Shown one piece after another: positions 52,506-62,480 of a DNA stretch of 64,000 bases. Source of the DNA: Sphingobium sp. (GTDB lineage: Bacteria > Pseudomonadota > Alphaproteobacteria > Sphingomonadales > Sphingomonadaceae); contig JAGRES010000008.1 of assembly GCA_020446425.1 (NCBI GenBank), positions 186,001 to 250,000 of the forward strand. The letters are read 5' to 3'. A program made the position numbers and the translations under genes. The notes below the pieces were generated by a model that made no database searches, was not told the DNA's origin, and saw only the letters and a list, made by a program, of their open reading frames with translations. Numbering within the stretch: position 1 is the first letter of the stretch; each line of letters starts with the position of its first letter.

Positions 52506-55201
52506 TAGAATTGCGTTCCTATGTTGAAGGTGATGAGTTTGGTATCGTCCCCTGGTTCCTTGAGCAGAGCCTTGGCGATATCAATACGGAACGGCCCGAA
52601 CGGCGAGTTCCAGTTAATGCCAAAGCCTACAGAAAGTCGTGGTGCGAGTGTGTCACCGACATATTGCTCTTCGAATGGAGGGATCACGAGTGTGTGCGTC
52701 GTGCTGCCACCGGTAGTAGAGTCGTAGTTCGGACATTGACCTGTAGCTGGCGCCTCAGCTCGAGCACCAGTCGTATTATCCTGACAAAGTCCATTAAAAT
52801 GGGGAATTGTCGAAGGCCTTTTTACCTTGCCCACTGCACCAGCATCGACAAAAATAGATGGCCTCAAACCCAATTCACGGGCTCCGCTTCCCAAAGGAAT
52901 TTCTACCTCGGCGTGTGCCAAGTAATAAAGCTTACCTCCCAAAGCGTCGTCGGTATTGTTTCTGCTACCACTACTTGTTCTAATATAATTGCCGCTACCG
53001 TCATCCTGTAGATAATATCGCAGAACGCGAGGACCAACCCCTCGAATATCGAAACCGCGAAGTTGGGGTTCGCCCAGGAAAAAGCGGTCAGTCAACCGGA
53101 CTTTTTCAATGGCGTAACTATTTCCATTGAAATCAATACCATAGCGTTGTTTTTCTAGGCCAAATATATAGCCGGCTTCACCCTTTAAGCTAAATATAAA
53201 TCCACCGCCCAACGGAAACCATTGGCCGCCGTTAATGCGTGAACGAAGATATTTCACACTTCCGCCAAGCCCAGCAAAGTCCTGACTGAAGACTGCATTG
53301 CGACCACGGGTTGGGCGCAGACGGTTATCTCGCGTGTCATAAATGAAGGAATAACCGATGGACGAAGTTGTACGCTTACCAATAGCGTCACAGAGATAGC
53401 GACCGGCCAGCAAAGGGCTACACTCGCTCGTACCGTCGCCATCCAGATCAAGGAAGTACGTGCTGCGATCCAGCGTCACATCGTCGAAATTGAGCGAATA
53501 GCGCAAGGCCAACGATGTGAATTCGGTCAATGGCACGCCCGCCCGGATCTGGAAACCCGTAGTGGTCTGCTCATAGGTCGTATCGCGGTCGCGGCTGCTG
53601 TTCAGATAGCGGAAGCTGTTGAGATCGCGGCGGTAGATATCGCCGCCAAGGGCGATATTCTTGTCCATGAAATAGGGTTCGGTGAAGCCGACCTCTACCG
53701 ACTTGGAATAGTTGGACCAGTTGACACTTGTGCGCAGCTCCTGCCCCTTACCGCGGAAATTGCGCTGCGTCACCGAAGCCGAGAAGATGAACCGCTCAAG
53801 GCTCGAAAAACCAGCTGAGAGCGAGAGCTCACCTGTCGATTTTTCCTCGACATTGGTTTCCAGCACGATGCGGTCCGGTGCGGAACCCGGTTTCTGCTCA
53901 ATCTCAAGCTTTTCCTGGAAGAAGCCGAGCGAATTGATGCGGTCTTTCGAGCGGCGCACCTGGAAGCTGTTGAACGCATCTCCTTCGGCCAGACGGAACT
54001 CACGGCGGACGACCTTGTCCTGCGTCAGCGTATTGCCGTTGATATCAATACGCTCCACATAAACGCGCGGCGCATCGGCGATGCGGAAGGTAATGCCCAT
54101 GGTGAGGCTGCCCTTGTCGCGCGCAAAGTCCGGCTGGACGTTGGAGAAGGCATAGCCGAACAGACCTGCCGTCTCGCTGAGCTGGTCAACCGTATCCTCG
54201 ACCTGCTTGGCGTCATACCAGTCGCCCTTATCCATCGGCAGCATCTTGGTGAGGCGTTCGCCCGACAGGTCGCGGATTTCGCTCTCCACCTTCACATCGC
54301 CGAACTTATAGCGGTCGCCTTCCTCCACCACATAGGTGATGATGAAGTCCTGCTTGTCCGGCGTAAGCTCAGCCACCGCCGACACGACGCGGAAATCGGC
54401 ATAGCCTTCGGTCAGGTAGAATTGCCGCAGCTTCTGCTGGTCATAGGCCAGACGATCCGGATCATAGCTGGTTCCCGAAGAAAAGATGCGGTACCAGCGT
54501 GCCGCCTTGGTCGCCATTTCACCGCGCAGCTTGCCGTCCGAGAATTTCTCGTTGCCGATGATGTTGATCTGGCGAACCTTGGATTTCGGCCCTTCAGTGA
54601 TTTCAAAGATGATATCGACGCGGTTCTGGTCCAGCTCGACCATCTTGGGTTCGACGATGGCGGCAAACCGGCCCTTGCGCCGATATAGCTCAATGATGCG
54701 GGCAACATCGGCGCGCACTTTGGAACGCGTGTAAATCTGGCGTGGCGCCATGCGGATTTCAGGGCGAATCTTGTCGTCCTTCAGGCGCTTGTTGCCCTCC
54801 AGAACAATACGGTTGATAACCGGGTTTTCCTTGACCGAAATGGTGAGTGCGCCCGCATTATCGCGGATCTGCACATTGGCAAAGAGCTCAGTTTCATAGA
54901 GATCGCGCAACGCGCTATCGAGCGTTTCACGCGTATAGGCGTTGCCGACGCGCAGCTTGGTATAGGAGAGGATGGTTTCCGCCTCCAGCCGCTGCTCCCC
55001 CTCGATTGCAATCGACTTGACGGTCATGGCCGGGGCTGGCGCCGCCGGAGCAGCGTCAGACACCGTGTTTCCGCCGCTTTGCTGCGCATAGGCCGGCGTG
55101 CCCAGAGCAACGCCCCCCAATATCGTGCCCGCCAGCAGGGCCACCGCCCAGCCGGATTTCGGGAGGCTACCGGCCTTGATGCTTGTCTGTGTCACGCTCA
55201 C
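52505..55201 (-). CDS. bamA: Outer-membrane protein assembly factor BamA
   Basis: BamA is the essential outer-membrane insertase. The 898-residue precursor has a signal peptide ending at AYAQQ, five POTRA domains (VKSIAIEGEQRLEAETI first) and a C-terminal barrel ending in GTQF, with the FIYDTRDNRLRPTRG and GGQWFPLGGGF segments. GTG 55201 (or 55195) is the likely start, because AGGGG precedes it and the ATG at 55303 would add a non-signal-like 34 residues. Lines such as 53101-53160 are only 35% GC within the barrel, unlike the 5' half. The gene sits between rseP and ompH, the normal order. Confidence 0.95.
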   Translation of the reverse strand: MSVTQTSIKAGSLPKSGWAVALLAGTILGGVALGTPAYAQQSGGNTVSDAAPAAPAPAMTVKSIAIEGEQRLEAETILSYTKLRVGNAYTRETLDSALRDLYETELFANVQIRDNAGALTISVKENPVINRIVLEGNKRLKDDKIRPEIRMAPRQIYTRSKVRADVARIIELYRRKGRFAAIVEPKMVELDQNRVDIIFEITEGPKSKVRQINIIGNEKFSDGKLRGEMATKAARWYRIFSSGTSYDPDRLAYDQQKLRQFYLTEGYADFRVVSAVAELTPDKQDFIITYVVEEGDRYKFGDVKVESEIRDLSGERLTKMLPMDKGDWYDAKQVEDTVDQLSETAGLFGYAFSNVQPDFARDKGSLTMGITFRIADAPRVYVERIDINGNTLTQDKVVRREFRLAEGDAFNSFQVRRSKDRINSLGFFQEKLEIEQKPGSAPDRIVLETNVEEKSTGELSLSAGFSSLERFIFSASVTQRNFRGKGQELRTSVNWSNYSKSVEVGFTEPYFMDKNIALGGDIYRRDLNSFRYLNSSRDRDTTYEQTTTGFQIRAGVPLTEFTSLALRYSLNFDDVTLDRSTYFLDLDGDGTSECSPLLAGRYLCDAIGKRTTSSIGYSFIYDTRDNRLRPTRGRNAVFSQDFAGLGGSVKYLRSRINGGQWFPLGGGFIFSLKGEAGYIFGLEKQRYGIDFNGNSYAIEKVRLTDRFFLGEPQLRGFDIRGVGPRVLRYYLQDDGSGNYIRTSSGSRNNTDDALGGKLYYLAHAEVEIPLGSGARELGLRPSIFVDAGAVGKVKRPSTIPHFNGLCQDNTTGARAEAPATGQCPNYDSTTGGSTTHTLVIPPFEEQYVGDTLAPRLSVGFGINWNSPFGPFRIDIAKALLKEPGDDTKLITFNIGTQF

Positions 55202-55295
55202 CCCTAATCCTCGCCTTTCATCGCGACAGCCAGCCGGGAATCCGCCATTGCCATGCCGCTCATAGAAAACTCCAACGCCTCCTGCCCCACTATGC

Positions 55296-56426
55296 TTATC
55301 CAATCAAGCCGGAGAGACTGCGCCACAGGCCAAAAGAGCCCAGATCGTTGAATGTTACCAGCACCATCAGCGTCAGCAGCAGCGCCAGCCCTGAACGATA
55401 GGCCCATTCCTGCACTTGCGGGCTGACCGGGCGGCGCTGAATGGCTTCCAGCGCATAGAAAAGCAAATGACCTCCATCCAGCATGGGAATTGGCAAGAGG
55501 TTGATGAACCCCAAGTTAATCGAGATCAACGCCATGAAAAATATGAAGCTGGCGATACCAAGCGACGCCGCTTGCCCCGAGATATCGGCAATTTTGAGCG
55601 GTCCGCCCAGTTCCTTCACGGAACGGCGGCCTGTGATGATCTGTCCCATGCCATCAATAGCTGTGCGGGTGATGTCGACCGCCTGGTTGAAGCCGACTAC
55701 CGGCGCCTGCAGCAGCGAAACCGGGCGCAGGGTCAGCTCACCCGACGCCACACCAAGCTGGCCAACGCGGTAGATATTGCCGAAACGATCCTCTTCGATC
55801 CGCGTGCCCGCAGCGATGACCGCCTCGATTGTCTCCCCGTCACGGTCGATCACATAGTCCAGCGGTTCAGCGGGCCTCAGGCTGACAATAGTGGAGATGT
55901 CCCTGAAACCTTCGATATCACGGCCCATGATGCGCACGATACGGTCGCCCTCGCGCAAACCGGCGTCTTCTGCGGCGCTACCCTGCGCAACATGGCCAAT
56001 TACCGGTTCGGTCACGGCTTCGCCGCGCACATAGGCCAGGCCAGCCAGCAGCAGGACAGCAAAAGCCAGATTGACGAACGGCCCGGCCGCGACGATCGCT
56101 GCGCGCTGCCATAGCGGTTTGCCGGGGAAGCTCTGCTCCCGTTCCGCTGGTGACAGTTTCAGCCATTCAGGATCGGTCTGGCTGGCGGCATTCATGTCGC
56201 CCTTGAACCGCACATATCCACCGAGCGGCAGCGCAGCGACGCGCCAGCGCGTGCCACGACGGTCCACCCAGGCGAACAGTTCCGGCCCGAAGCCGATGGA
56301 GAAAGTCTCAGCTTTCACGCCGCACCAGCGGCCAACGAGATAATGTCCCATTTCATGGACGAATACGAGCGGCCCGAGAACCGCCACAAAGGCGAGCACC
56401 GTCATGAAAAAACCGGGGGAGTTCAT
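55296..56426 (-). CDS. rseP: RIP metalloprotease RseP
   Basis: The intramembrane zinc protease releases anti-sigma factors and cleaves remnant signal peptides. The 376-residue protein has FVHEMGHYLVGRW in helix 1, a periplasmic PDZ region (GSAAEDAGLREGDRIVRI) and the third ligand in LLPIPMLDGGHLLF. It shares one base with dxr at 56426 and is 94 bp upstream of the bamA start. Confidence 0.95.
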   Translation of the reverse strand: MNSPGFFMTVLAFVAVLGPLVFVHEMGHYLVGRWCGVKAETFSIGFGPELFAWVDRRGTRWRVAALPLGGYVRFKGDMNAASQTDPEWLKLSPAEREQSFPGKPLWQRAAIVAAGPFVNLAFAVLLLAGLAYVRGEAVTEPVIGHVAQGSAAEDAGLREGDRIVRIMGRDIEGFRDISTIVSLRPAEPLDYVIDRDGETIEAVIAAGTRIEEDRFGNIYRVGQLGVASGELTLRPVSLLQAPVVGFNQAVDITRTAIDGMGQIITGRRSVKELGGPLKIADISGQAASLGIASFIFFMALISINLGFINLLPIPMLDGGHLLFYALEAIQRRPVSPQVQEWAYRSGLALLLTLMVLVTFNDLGSFGLWRSLSGLIG

Positions 56427-57604
56427 CAGGCTCTTACACTTTCCATCATGGGACCGATCATACGGTCTGCCGCGTCGCGCGCCGTGCGGTCGGCGTCCAG
56501 CACATCGCCGATAGTGGCGGGTCGCGGCCCGCTATAGCCGCTGAGGCATCGTTCAACAATGGCGATGATGTCGAGAAAACCGATGCGCCGGTCAAGGAAC
56601 GCGGCGACCGCCTGTTCATTAGCCGCATTGAGGATTGCAGGCATCGCTCCGCCTGCTTCTCCGGCCTGCCGCGCCAGCCTGAGCGCCGGGAAACGGTCTT
56701 CGTCGGGCGTTTCAAAATCGAGACGTCCAATTGTCGCCAGATCGAGCGGCGTACACGGGCTAGCCATACGCTGCGGCCATGCGAGTGTATGGGCGATGGG
56801 AATACGCATATCGGGCGAACCGAGCTGGGCCAATGTCGAACAATCGCGATATTCGACCATGCTGTGAATGACGGACTGCGGATGAACTAATATCTCTATG
56901 TGGTCGAGGCCGATTGGAAACAGGTGGCCCGCCTCGATCAGCTCCAGCCCCTTGTTCATCATCGTCGCGCTGTCGATGCTGATCTTCGCGCCCATTGACC
57001 AGTTGGGGTGGCGCACCGCCTCTTCGGGCGTAACCCGCGCCATCTCCTCGCGGCTTTTGGTGCGGAACGGGCCACCGCTGGCCGTCAGGATGATGCGGTT
57101 GACCTCGCTCAGGTCAGCTCCGGCAAGGCATTGGAAGATGGCGTTATGCTCGCTGTCCACAGGCAGCAGGGTCGCGCCCGAGCTACGCACGGCATCCATC
57201 ATCAGGTCGCCCGCTGAAACCAGCGATTCCTTGTTGGCGAGCGCAACCGTCTTGCCACATTCGATGGCCGCGAGCGTGGGCTCCAGACCGGCACAGCCGA
57301 CAATCGCCGCCATTGTCCAGTCCGCGCCCATGCGCGCAGCATCGAGCAGTGCCTGTAGCCCAGCGGCAGCCTCTACTCCTGAACCGGCCAGCGCGGCTTT
57401 CAAAGCATCATAGTGCACCTCGTCCGCCACAACGGCGAGCTGAGCGCGATGTTCGATGGCAAGCTGTGCCAATGCTTGTGGGTCGCTGTTGCCTGTAAGC
57501 GCCAGCACTTCATACTCACCGGCATTGCGCCCAATCAGGTCGAGCGTCGATGCGCCGATGGACCCGGTCGCGCCGAATATGGATATGGTGCGAGGCGCTT
57601 TCAT
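56426..57604 (-). CDS. dxr: 1-Deoxy-D-xylulose-5-phosphate reductoisomerase
   Basis: The NADPH enzyme makes methylerythritol phosphate in isoprenoid synthesis. The 392-residue protein begins with the nucleotide site SIFGATGSIGASTLDLI. The metal and substrate motifs PVDSEHNAIFQCL, LTASGGPFR and KISIDSATMMNKGLELIEA are present. It overlaps cdsA by 4 bp. Confidence 0.96.
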   Translation of the reverse strand: MKAPRTISIFGATGSIGASTLDLIGRNAGEYEVLALTGNSDPQALAQLAIEHRAQLAVVADEVHYDALKAALAGSGVEAAAGLQALLDAARMGADWTMAAIVGCAGLEPTLAAIECGKTVALANKESLVSAGDLMMDAVRSSGATLLPVDSEHNAIFQCLAGADLSEVNRIILTASGGPFRTKSREEMARVTPEEAVRHPNWSMGAKISIDSATMMNKGLELIEAGHLFPIGLDHIEILVHPQSVIHSMVEYRDCSTLAQLGSPDMRIPIAHTLAWPQRMASPCTPLDLATIGRLDFETPDEDRFPALRLARQAGEAGGAMPAILNAANEQAVAAFLDRRIGFLDIIAIVERCLSGYSGPRPATIGDVLDADRTARDAADRMIGPMMESVRA

Positions 57605-58323
57605 AGGGTCACTCGTGACAAGAGCCAGAAGGCTATACTCACTGGCAGCAGGCCGTCCACGCGGTCAAACAGACCGCCATGACCCGGAATGAGTTTGCCG
57701 CTGTCCTTCACACCGGCTCGCCGCTTCATCCAGCTTTCGAAAAAATCGCCAGCCTGCGCCAATATGGCCAGCAGGGCTCCCAGCCCTATAGCCGCGAGCA
57801 GGGCAAGCGGATGTTCTGTCATGATGGCTCCCGGCGATTGCGGCTTTGAGGCGAAAGCAGAAATCGCAGATGCGATAAGCAGCCAAGTCAGCACCATGAC
57901 CAGTCCGGCACCCGCCATACCGCCATAGAGGCCCGCCCAGGTCTTGGAGGGGCTGATCGACGGTGCGATTTTCTTGTTGCCGAAGCGGCGCCCAGCAAAA
58001 TAGGCACCAGTATCGACAGCGATCACGGTCACTATCGCCAACAGGCGCAGCGGCCCTGGCATGGCAATAAGCGCAAAACAGGCGAAGGCGATATAGAGCG
58101 CCCCGGCTATCAACCAGAGAAATTTCGCAGGCGCGCTTTGGGCGAAACGAAGTGCGAGCTGTGACCATTCCCACAGCAGGCCGAGACCGATCAGTACAAC
58201 AAATATGATAAATGCCGTTCCGGCCATCCACAGGGCCGTTCCGGCGACCGCCAGCATGACGATGGCGGAAAGCACACGTATGCCCAGATCGGATTTCTGG
58301 GTAGCCGAGGCGGTATCAGCCAT
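57601..58323 (-). CDS. cdsA: Phosphatidate cytidylyltransferase
   Basis: The membrane enzyme makes CDP-diacylglycerol for phospholipids. The 240-residue protein has about seven helices and the CTP-transferase signature ISPSKTWAGLYGG and GHGGLFDRVDGLLP. ATG 58323 shares a base with the uppS stop; an upstream TTG at 58326 is less likely. It feeds pssA later in the window. Confidence 0.95.
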   Translation of the reverse strand: MADTASATQKSDLGIRVLSAIVMLAVAGTALWMAGTAFIIFVVLIGLGLLWEWSQLALRFAQSAPAKFLWLIAGALYIAFACFALIAMPGPLRLLAIVTVIAVDTGAYFAGRRFGNKKIAPSISPSKTWAGLYGGMAGAGLVMVLTWLLIASAISAFASKPQSPGAIMTEHPLALLAAIGLGALLAILAQAGDFFESWMKRRAGVKDSGKLIPGHGGLFDRVDGLLPVSIAFWLLSRVTL

Positions 58324-59039
58324 CAAAGCCCGCCATAGCGGCGTTCGCGCCCGGCAAAACTCTCCAGCGCAGTTGCCAGCGCCTTACCGTCAAAATCCGG
58401 CCACAGCATGTCCGTGAAGTAAAGCTCGGCATAGGCCGCTTGCCACAGCAGAAAGTTGGACAGGCGTATCTCACCCGATGTGCGGATCAGAAGGTCAAGT
58501 GGCGGCAAATCTGCCGTATCCAGCTCGGTTTCCAGAGCCTCCAGCGTGATCTCACCTTTCTGGGCCGCCCTATTCGCCGCGCGCACCAGCTCGTCCTGAG
58601 ACCCATAATTCAGCGCAATAACGAGTGTGCAGCCCGTATTATTGGCCGTCTTGGCAAGTGCGCCCTCGATCAGCTCCACCGCTTCCGGTTCAAACGCTGT
58701 ATAATTGCCAATGATGCGCAGACGTACATTGTTGCTGTGAAACTCATCGAGATCGGCCTTGATGAACCGCTTCATCAGGCCGGTCAGCTCCATGATTTCC
58801 TGTTCCGGGCGTTTCCAGTTTTCCGAGGAAAACGCATAGAGCGTCAGACATTCCAGCCCCATATCCTGAGCCGCGCGCACGGTCTTGCGTACTGCATCGA
58901 CGCCCGCCTTGTGCCCCGCAGCGCGCGGCAGCAGGCGCTTCTTCGCCCAGCGGCCATTGCCATCCATGATGATAGCGACATGACGCGCGCCACGCGCGGC
59001 GCCTGAGCCGGATTGAAGAGGCGCCGCTTTACTGGCCAA
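58323..59039 (-). CDS. uppS: Isoprenyl transferase (undecaprenyl diphosphate synthase)
   Basis: The cytoplasmic cis-prenyltransferase makes the C55 lipid carrier of peptidoglycan. The 238-residue protein has [16 protein letters not shown] with the catalytic Asp, [32 protein letters not shown] and [18 protein letters not shown] (Glu/Arg region). TTG 59039 gives a normal N-terminal length and overlaps the frr end by 11 bp; ATG 59084 would overlap frr by 56 bp. Confidence 0.92.
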   Translation of the reverse strand: MASKAAPLQSGSGAARGARHVAIIMDGNGRWAKKRLLPRAAGHKAGVDAVRKTVRAAQDMGLECLTLYAFSSENWKRPEQEIMELTGLMKRFIKADLDEFHSNNVRLRIIGNYTAFEPEAVELIEGALAKTANNTGCTLVIALNYGSQDELVRAANRAAQKGEITLEALETELDTADLPPLDLLIRTSGEIRLSNFLLWQAAYAELYFTDMLWPDFDGKALATALESFAGRERRYGGL

Positions 59040-59586
59040 GGATTTCTTTTTCCTTCTGCGCCACTGCAGCGTCGATATCGGCAATAGTGCTGTCGGTCAG
59101 CTTCTGAACCTCGGTCTCGTGGCGTTTGCGTTCGTCCTCGCTGAGCTCGCCCTTTTTTTCGTCCGTTTTCAGGCTGTCCATGCCATCGCGGCGGACATTA
59201 CGGGCTGCGACGCGGGCCTTTTCCGCATATTGCCCTGCCAGCTTCGCCAGTTCCTTGCGGCGTTCTTCGGTCAGGTCGGGGATCGGCAGCCGCAGCGTCT
59301 GGCCATCAGCAACCGGATTGAGACCGAGACCTGCGGAACGAATGGCTTTTTCAACCGGCGTCACATTGCTGCGGTCCCACACCTGCACGGTCAGCATGCG
59401 CGGCTCGGGCGCGGAAACGGTCGCCACCTGGTTGAGCGGCATCTGCGCGCCGTAAACCTCGACAGTGACAGGGTCGAGCAAAGTCACATTGGCGCGCCCG
59501 GTGCGCAGGCCGGAAAGGTCACCTTTCAGCGATTCCACAGAGCCCTTCATGCGGCGCTCAAGATCGTCCTTGTCATACTGGGCCAT
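59029..59586 (-). CDS. frr: Ribosome recycling factor
   Basis: With EF-G, RRF splits ribosomes after termination. The 185-residue protein has [38 protein letters not shown], and [16 protein letters not shown], plus a C-terminal helix ending [10 protein letters not shown]. It lies 24 bp behind pyrH. Confidence 0.97.
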   Translation of the reverse strand: MAQYDKDDLERRMKGSVESLKGDLSGLRTGRANVTLLDPVTVEVYGAQMPLNQVATVSAPEPRMLTVQVWDRSNVTPVEKAIRSAGLGLNPVADGQTLRLPIPDLTEERRKELAKLAGQYAEKARVAARNVRRDGMDSLKTDEKKGELSEDERKRHETEVQKLTDSTIADIDAAVAQKEKEILGQ

Positions 59587-59610
59587 ATATTTCTCCTTAT
59601 GCCAGATGGA

Positions 59611-60345
59611 TCATGCTGCGTCGGCCATATCTCCGCCGACAATGGTCGCCACGCCCTCTCCGCTCAGAACGCGCGTCAAATTACCCGTTTCGCGAATGTT
59701 GAACACGACAATCGGAATATTGTTTTCCCGGCACAGCGCAACGGCGCTGGCGTCCATAACTTTAAGATTATCATTCAACACACGGTCAAAAGATACTGAT
59801 TCATAACGCTTTGCTGTCGCCACCTTCTTGGGGTCAGCATCATAAACGCCGTCAACGCTCGTGCCCTTGTACAGCGCATCACAACCCATTTCGGCAGCAC
59901 GCAGGGCGGCGGCGGTATCGGTGGTGAAAAACGGGTTGCCTGTGCCGGCAGCGAAGATGACGATCCGGCCCTTCTCCATATGCCGGACGGCGCGGCGGCG
60001 AATATAGGGCTCACATACCGTTTCCATCGGGATCGCCGATTGCACGCGGGTGGCGTGCCCCATGCGTTCCAGCGCGTTTTGTACCGCCAGCGCATTCATC
60101 ACAGTGGCCAGCATACCCATATAGTCGGCGCTGGTGCGGTCGAAGCCCTTGGCGGCAGCCGCCAAGCCACGGAAGATGTTGCCACCGCCGACGACCATGC
60201 AGATCTCAAAGCCAGCAGCCTTGGCAGCCGCGACTTCACCAGCGATACGGTCGACTGTGGCGGGATCGATGCCGAACGCCCCTTCCCCCATCAGCACCTC
60301 GCCCGAGAGTTTCAGGAGAATGCGTTTGGCGGGAGGGTGTGTCAT
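59611..60345 (-). CDS. pyrH: Uridylate kinase
   Basis: UMP kinase makes UDP in pyrimidine synthesis. The 244-residue protein has [40 protein letters not shown] and [20 protein letters not shown] 60345 (MTHPPAKR) gives the usual N-terminus; the ORF can be read to 60435. It is between tsf and frr as in most bacteria. Confidence 0.96.
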   Translation of the reverse strand: MTHPPAKRILLKLSGEVLMGEGAFGIDPATVDRIAGEVAAAKAAGFEICMVVGGGNIFRGLAAAAKGFDRTSADYMGMLATVMNALAVQNALERMGHATRVQSAIPMETVCEPYIRRRAVRHMEKGRIVIFAAGTGNPFFTTDTAAALRAAEMGCDALYKGTSVDGVYDADPKKVATAKRYESVSFDRVLNDNLKVMDASAVALCRENNIPIVVFNIRETGNLTRVLSGEGVATIVGGDMADAA

Positions 60346-60450
60346 AGGGCGTGAATCCGCTTCAATCATGGAAATGGCGCGCACCTTAATCAGCACGCGC
60401 CACCCTGCCAAGCGCCGTGCGACGCCTGACGTCAATTTATTTTACGGCGA

Positions 60451-61377
60451 TCAGGCGCCTGCGGCAGCGGCAACTTCGGCCGCGAAGTCCGTTTCTTCCT
60501 TCTCGATGCCTTCACCGAGCTGGAAGCGGACATAATTCTTCAGCGTGATGGACGCACCGGCTTCCTTCGCCGCCTTGGCAACGACATCCGCGATCGGGGT
60601 CTTGTTGTCGATCACGAAAGGCTGGCTGAGCAGCGCGTTTTCCTTCGCGAACTTGGCGACCGCGCCATCGACCATCTTGGCGACGATTTCGGCAGGCTTG
60701 CCGCTTTCAGCAGCCTTTTCGGCGGCAACAGCGCGTTCACGCTCCAGCAGCGCCGGGTCGATATCGTCAGCCGACAGCGCCAGCGGGAAGGCAGCAGCGA
60801 TGTGCATGGCGATCTGCTTGCCCAGCGGCTGCATCACATCGGCAGGGGCATCGCCCTCCAGCGCGACAAGAACGCCGATCTTGCCGAGGCCGGGGGCCTG
60901 CGCATTATGCATATAATCGACAACCACACCTTTCTCGACCGACACATGGCCAACACGGCGCAGGCTCTGGTTCTCGCCGATGGTGGCGATGTTGCTGACC
61001 AGCTTCTCAGCGACCGTGCCGCCGCTCGGGAAAGCAGCGTTCGACAGCGCTTCAGCGTCCGCCGCATCGGTTTCCAGCGCAACAGCGGTGACGCTGCGCA
61101 CGAAATCCTGGAACTGTTCGTTCTTGGCGACGAAATCGGTTTCGCTGTTGACTTCGACCGCAACGCCCTTGGTGCCGGAAACGGCGGTTCCGACCAGACC
61201 TTCGGCGGCAGTGCGGCTCGACTTCTTCTGCGCGGCGGCAAGGCCCTTGGCGCGCAGCCAGTCGACAGCGGCTTCGATGTCGCCATTGGATTCGGCCAGC
61301 GCCTTCTTGCAGTCCATCATGCCTGCGCCGGAGCGCTCACGCAGCTCTTTCACAGCTGCCGCAGTAATCTCTGCCAT
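60451..61377 (-). CDS. tsf: Translation elongation factor Ts
   Basis: EF-Ts exchanges GDP for GTP on EF-Tu. The 308-residue protein has the UBA-like N-terminal domain and [35 protein letters not shown] and [14 protein letters not shown]. The ATG 61377 lies 7 bases after AAGGAA; an ATG two codons earlier exists. It follows rpsB with a 99-bp gap containing a hairpin. Confidence 0.97.
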   Translation of the reverse strand: MAEITAAAVKELRERSGAGMMDCKKALAESNGDIEAAVDWLRAKGLAAAQKKSSRTAAEGLVGTAVSGTKGVAVEVNSETDFVAKNEQFQDFVRSVTAVALETDAADAEALSNAAFPSGGTVAEKLVSNIATIGENQSLRRVGHVSVEKGVVVDYMHNAQAPGLGKIGVLVALEGDAPADVMQPLGKQIAMHIAAAFPLALSADDIDPALLERERAVAAEKAAESGKPAEIVAKMVDGAVAKFAKENALLSQPFVIDNKTPIADVVAKAAKEAGASITLKNYVRFQLGEGIEKEETDFAAEVAAAAGA

Positions 61378-61416
61378 GATCATTTCCTTTGAAAGTGAGT
61401 GTTTATGAAAACAGGC

Positions 61417-61446
61417 GGGCGCTCAGCGGTTTCCCCGTAAGCGCCC
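61417..61446 (-). promoter_or_regulatory. Hairpin between rpsB and tsf
   Basis: GGGCGCT (61417-61423) and AGCGCCC (61440-61446) form a seven-pair stem. On the minus strand it is followed by GCCTGTTTT, so it may be a weak attenuator that lowers tsf relative to rpsB. Evidence is limited to the base pairing. Confidence 0.45.
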
Positions 61447-61476
61447 TGCCCTGAAAATATTGCAGTCTTGCGAAAC

Positions 61477-62238
61477 TCAGGCTTCGGCGGCGACGGCTTC
61501 CTCGGCGGGCGGCTCATCCATCGCACCGACATCGACACCGGCAGCAGCCTGTGCATCGTTGCCGCCACGGGTCGCGGCCTGGGCGATGGCGTCGCAATAC
61601 AGGCGGATCGCGCGGCTAGCGTCGTCATTGGCCGGAACCGGGAACGCGATGCCGCTCGGGTCAACGTTCGAATCGAGGATCGCAACGACCGGAATACCCA
61701 GAACATTGGCTTCCTTGATCGCCAGCTCTTCCTTGTTCGCGTCGATCACGAACATCACGTCGGGAATGCCGCCCATGTCGCGGATGCCGCCAAGGCTGAG
61801 CTCCAGTTTGTCGCGCTCACGCGTCATCTGCAGCACTTCCTTCTTGGTGAGGCCGTGCGTGTCACCCGACAGGCGCTCTTCCAGAGTCTTGAGGCGCTTA
61901 ATCGACTGCGAAATGGTCTTCCAGTTGGTGAGCATGCCGCCCAGCCAGCGGTGGTTGACGAAATGCTGGCCCGAACGGCGCGCCGCATCAGCAATCGGTT
62001 CCTGCGCCTGGCGCTTGGTACCGACGAACAGCACTTTGCCGCCGGCGGCGACGGTGGCCGAGACGAATTCCAGAGCACGCGCGAACAGCGGCACGGACTG
62101 GCTGAGGTCAAGGATGTGAACGCCGTTCCGCTGCCCGAAGATATAGGGCTTCATGCGGGGGTTCCAGCGGTGGGTCTGGTGGCCGAAATGCGCGCCGGCC
62201 TCAATCAATTGCTGCATGGTGACGACAGGTGCCGCCAT
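61477..62238 (-). CDS. rpsB: 30S ribosomal protein S2
   Basis: S2 stabilises the head-body junction of the small subunit. The 253-residue protein has [20 protein letters not shown] and [35 protein letters not shown], and [12 protein letters not shown], plus an acidic Ala/Glu-rich tail. AAGGAG precedes ATG 62238. It heads the long operon that continues to fabZ. Confidence 0.98.
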   Translation of the reverse strand: MAAPVVTMQQLIEAGAHFGHQTHRWNPRMKPYIFGQRNGVHILDLSQSVPLFARALEFVSATVAAGGKVLFVGTKRQAQEPIADAARRSGQHFVNHRWLGGMLTNWKTISQSIKRLKTLEERLSGDTHGLTKKEVLQMTRERDKLELSLGGIRDMGGIPDVMFVIDANKEELAIKEANVLGIPVVAILDSNVDPSGIAFPVPANDDASRAIRLYCDAIAQAATRGGNDAQAAAGVDVGAMDEPPAEEAVAAEA

Positions 62239-62252
62239 AGTCTTTCTCCTTC

Positions 62253-62280
62253 CGGTTACACCTCTGGGATTCAGTAACCG
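62253..62280 (-). promoter_or_regulatory. Hairpin in the rpsB leader
   Basis: CGGTTAC (62253-62259) and GTAACCG (62274-62280) form a perfect seven-pair stem over a 14-base loop. It is right next to the rpsB ribosome binding site. S2 can regulate its own mRNA in other bacteria, so this may be the binding structure, though this is unproven here. Confidence 0.45.
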
Positions 62281-62374
62281 AACCTATGGTCCAGCACCGG
62301 TATGTGCGAATCCCATGTGGAATGGTGCGGCGCTTAGCGGCGAAACCCGCGCAAGGCAAGCCCAAACATGCCTG

Positions 62375-62409
62375 TTGACATGCGGATAAAATTAGAACAA
62401 ATAGAGAAC
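62375..62409 (+). promoter_or_regulatory. Promoter with consensus -35 and LexA-type box
   Basis: TTGACA at 62375-62380 is a perfect -35. GAACAAATAGAGAAC at 62395-62409 is a perfect GAAC-N7-GAAC (LexA consensus), overlapping the place where a -10 element would be. It lies 72 bp before the small membrane-protein gene at 62481 and faces it. The box closely resembles the one at radA (33045-33059). Confidence 0.65.
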
Positions 62410-62480
62410 ATGGAAACAAAACAGCGGTAGGTCGTTATCGGGATATTAGGCCCGCCGCCTGGAATTTGGAAGGAAAAACG

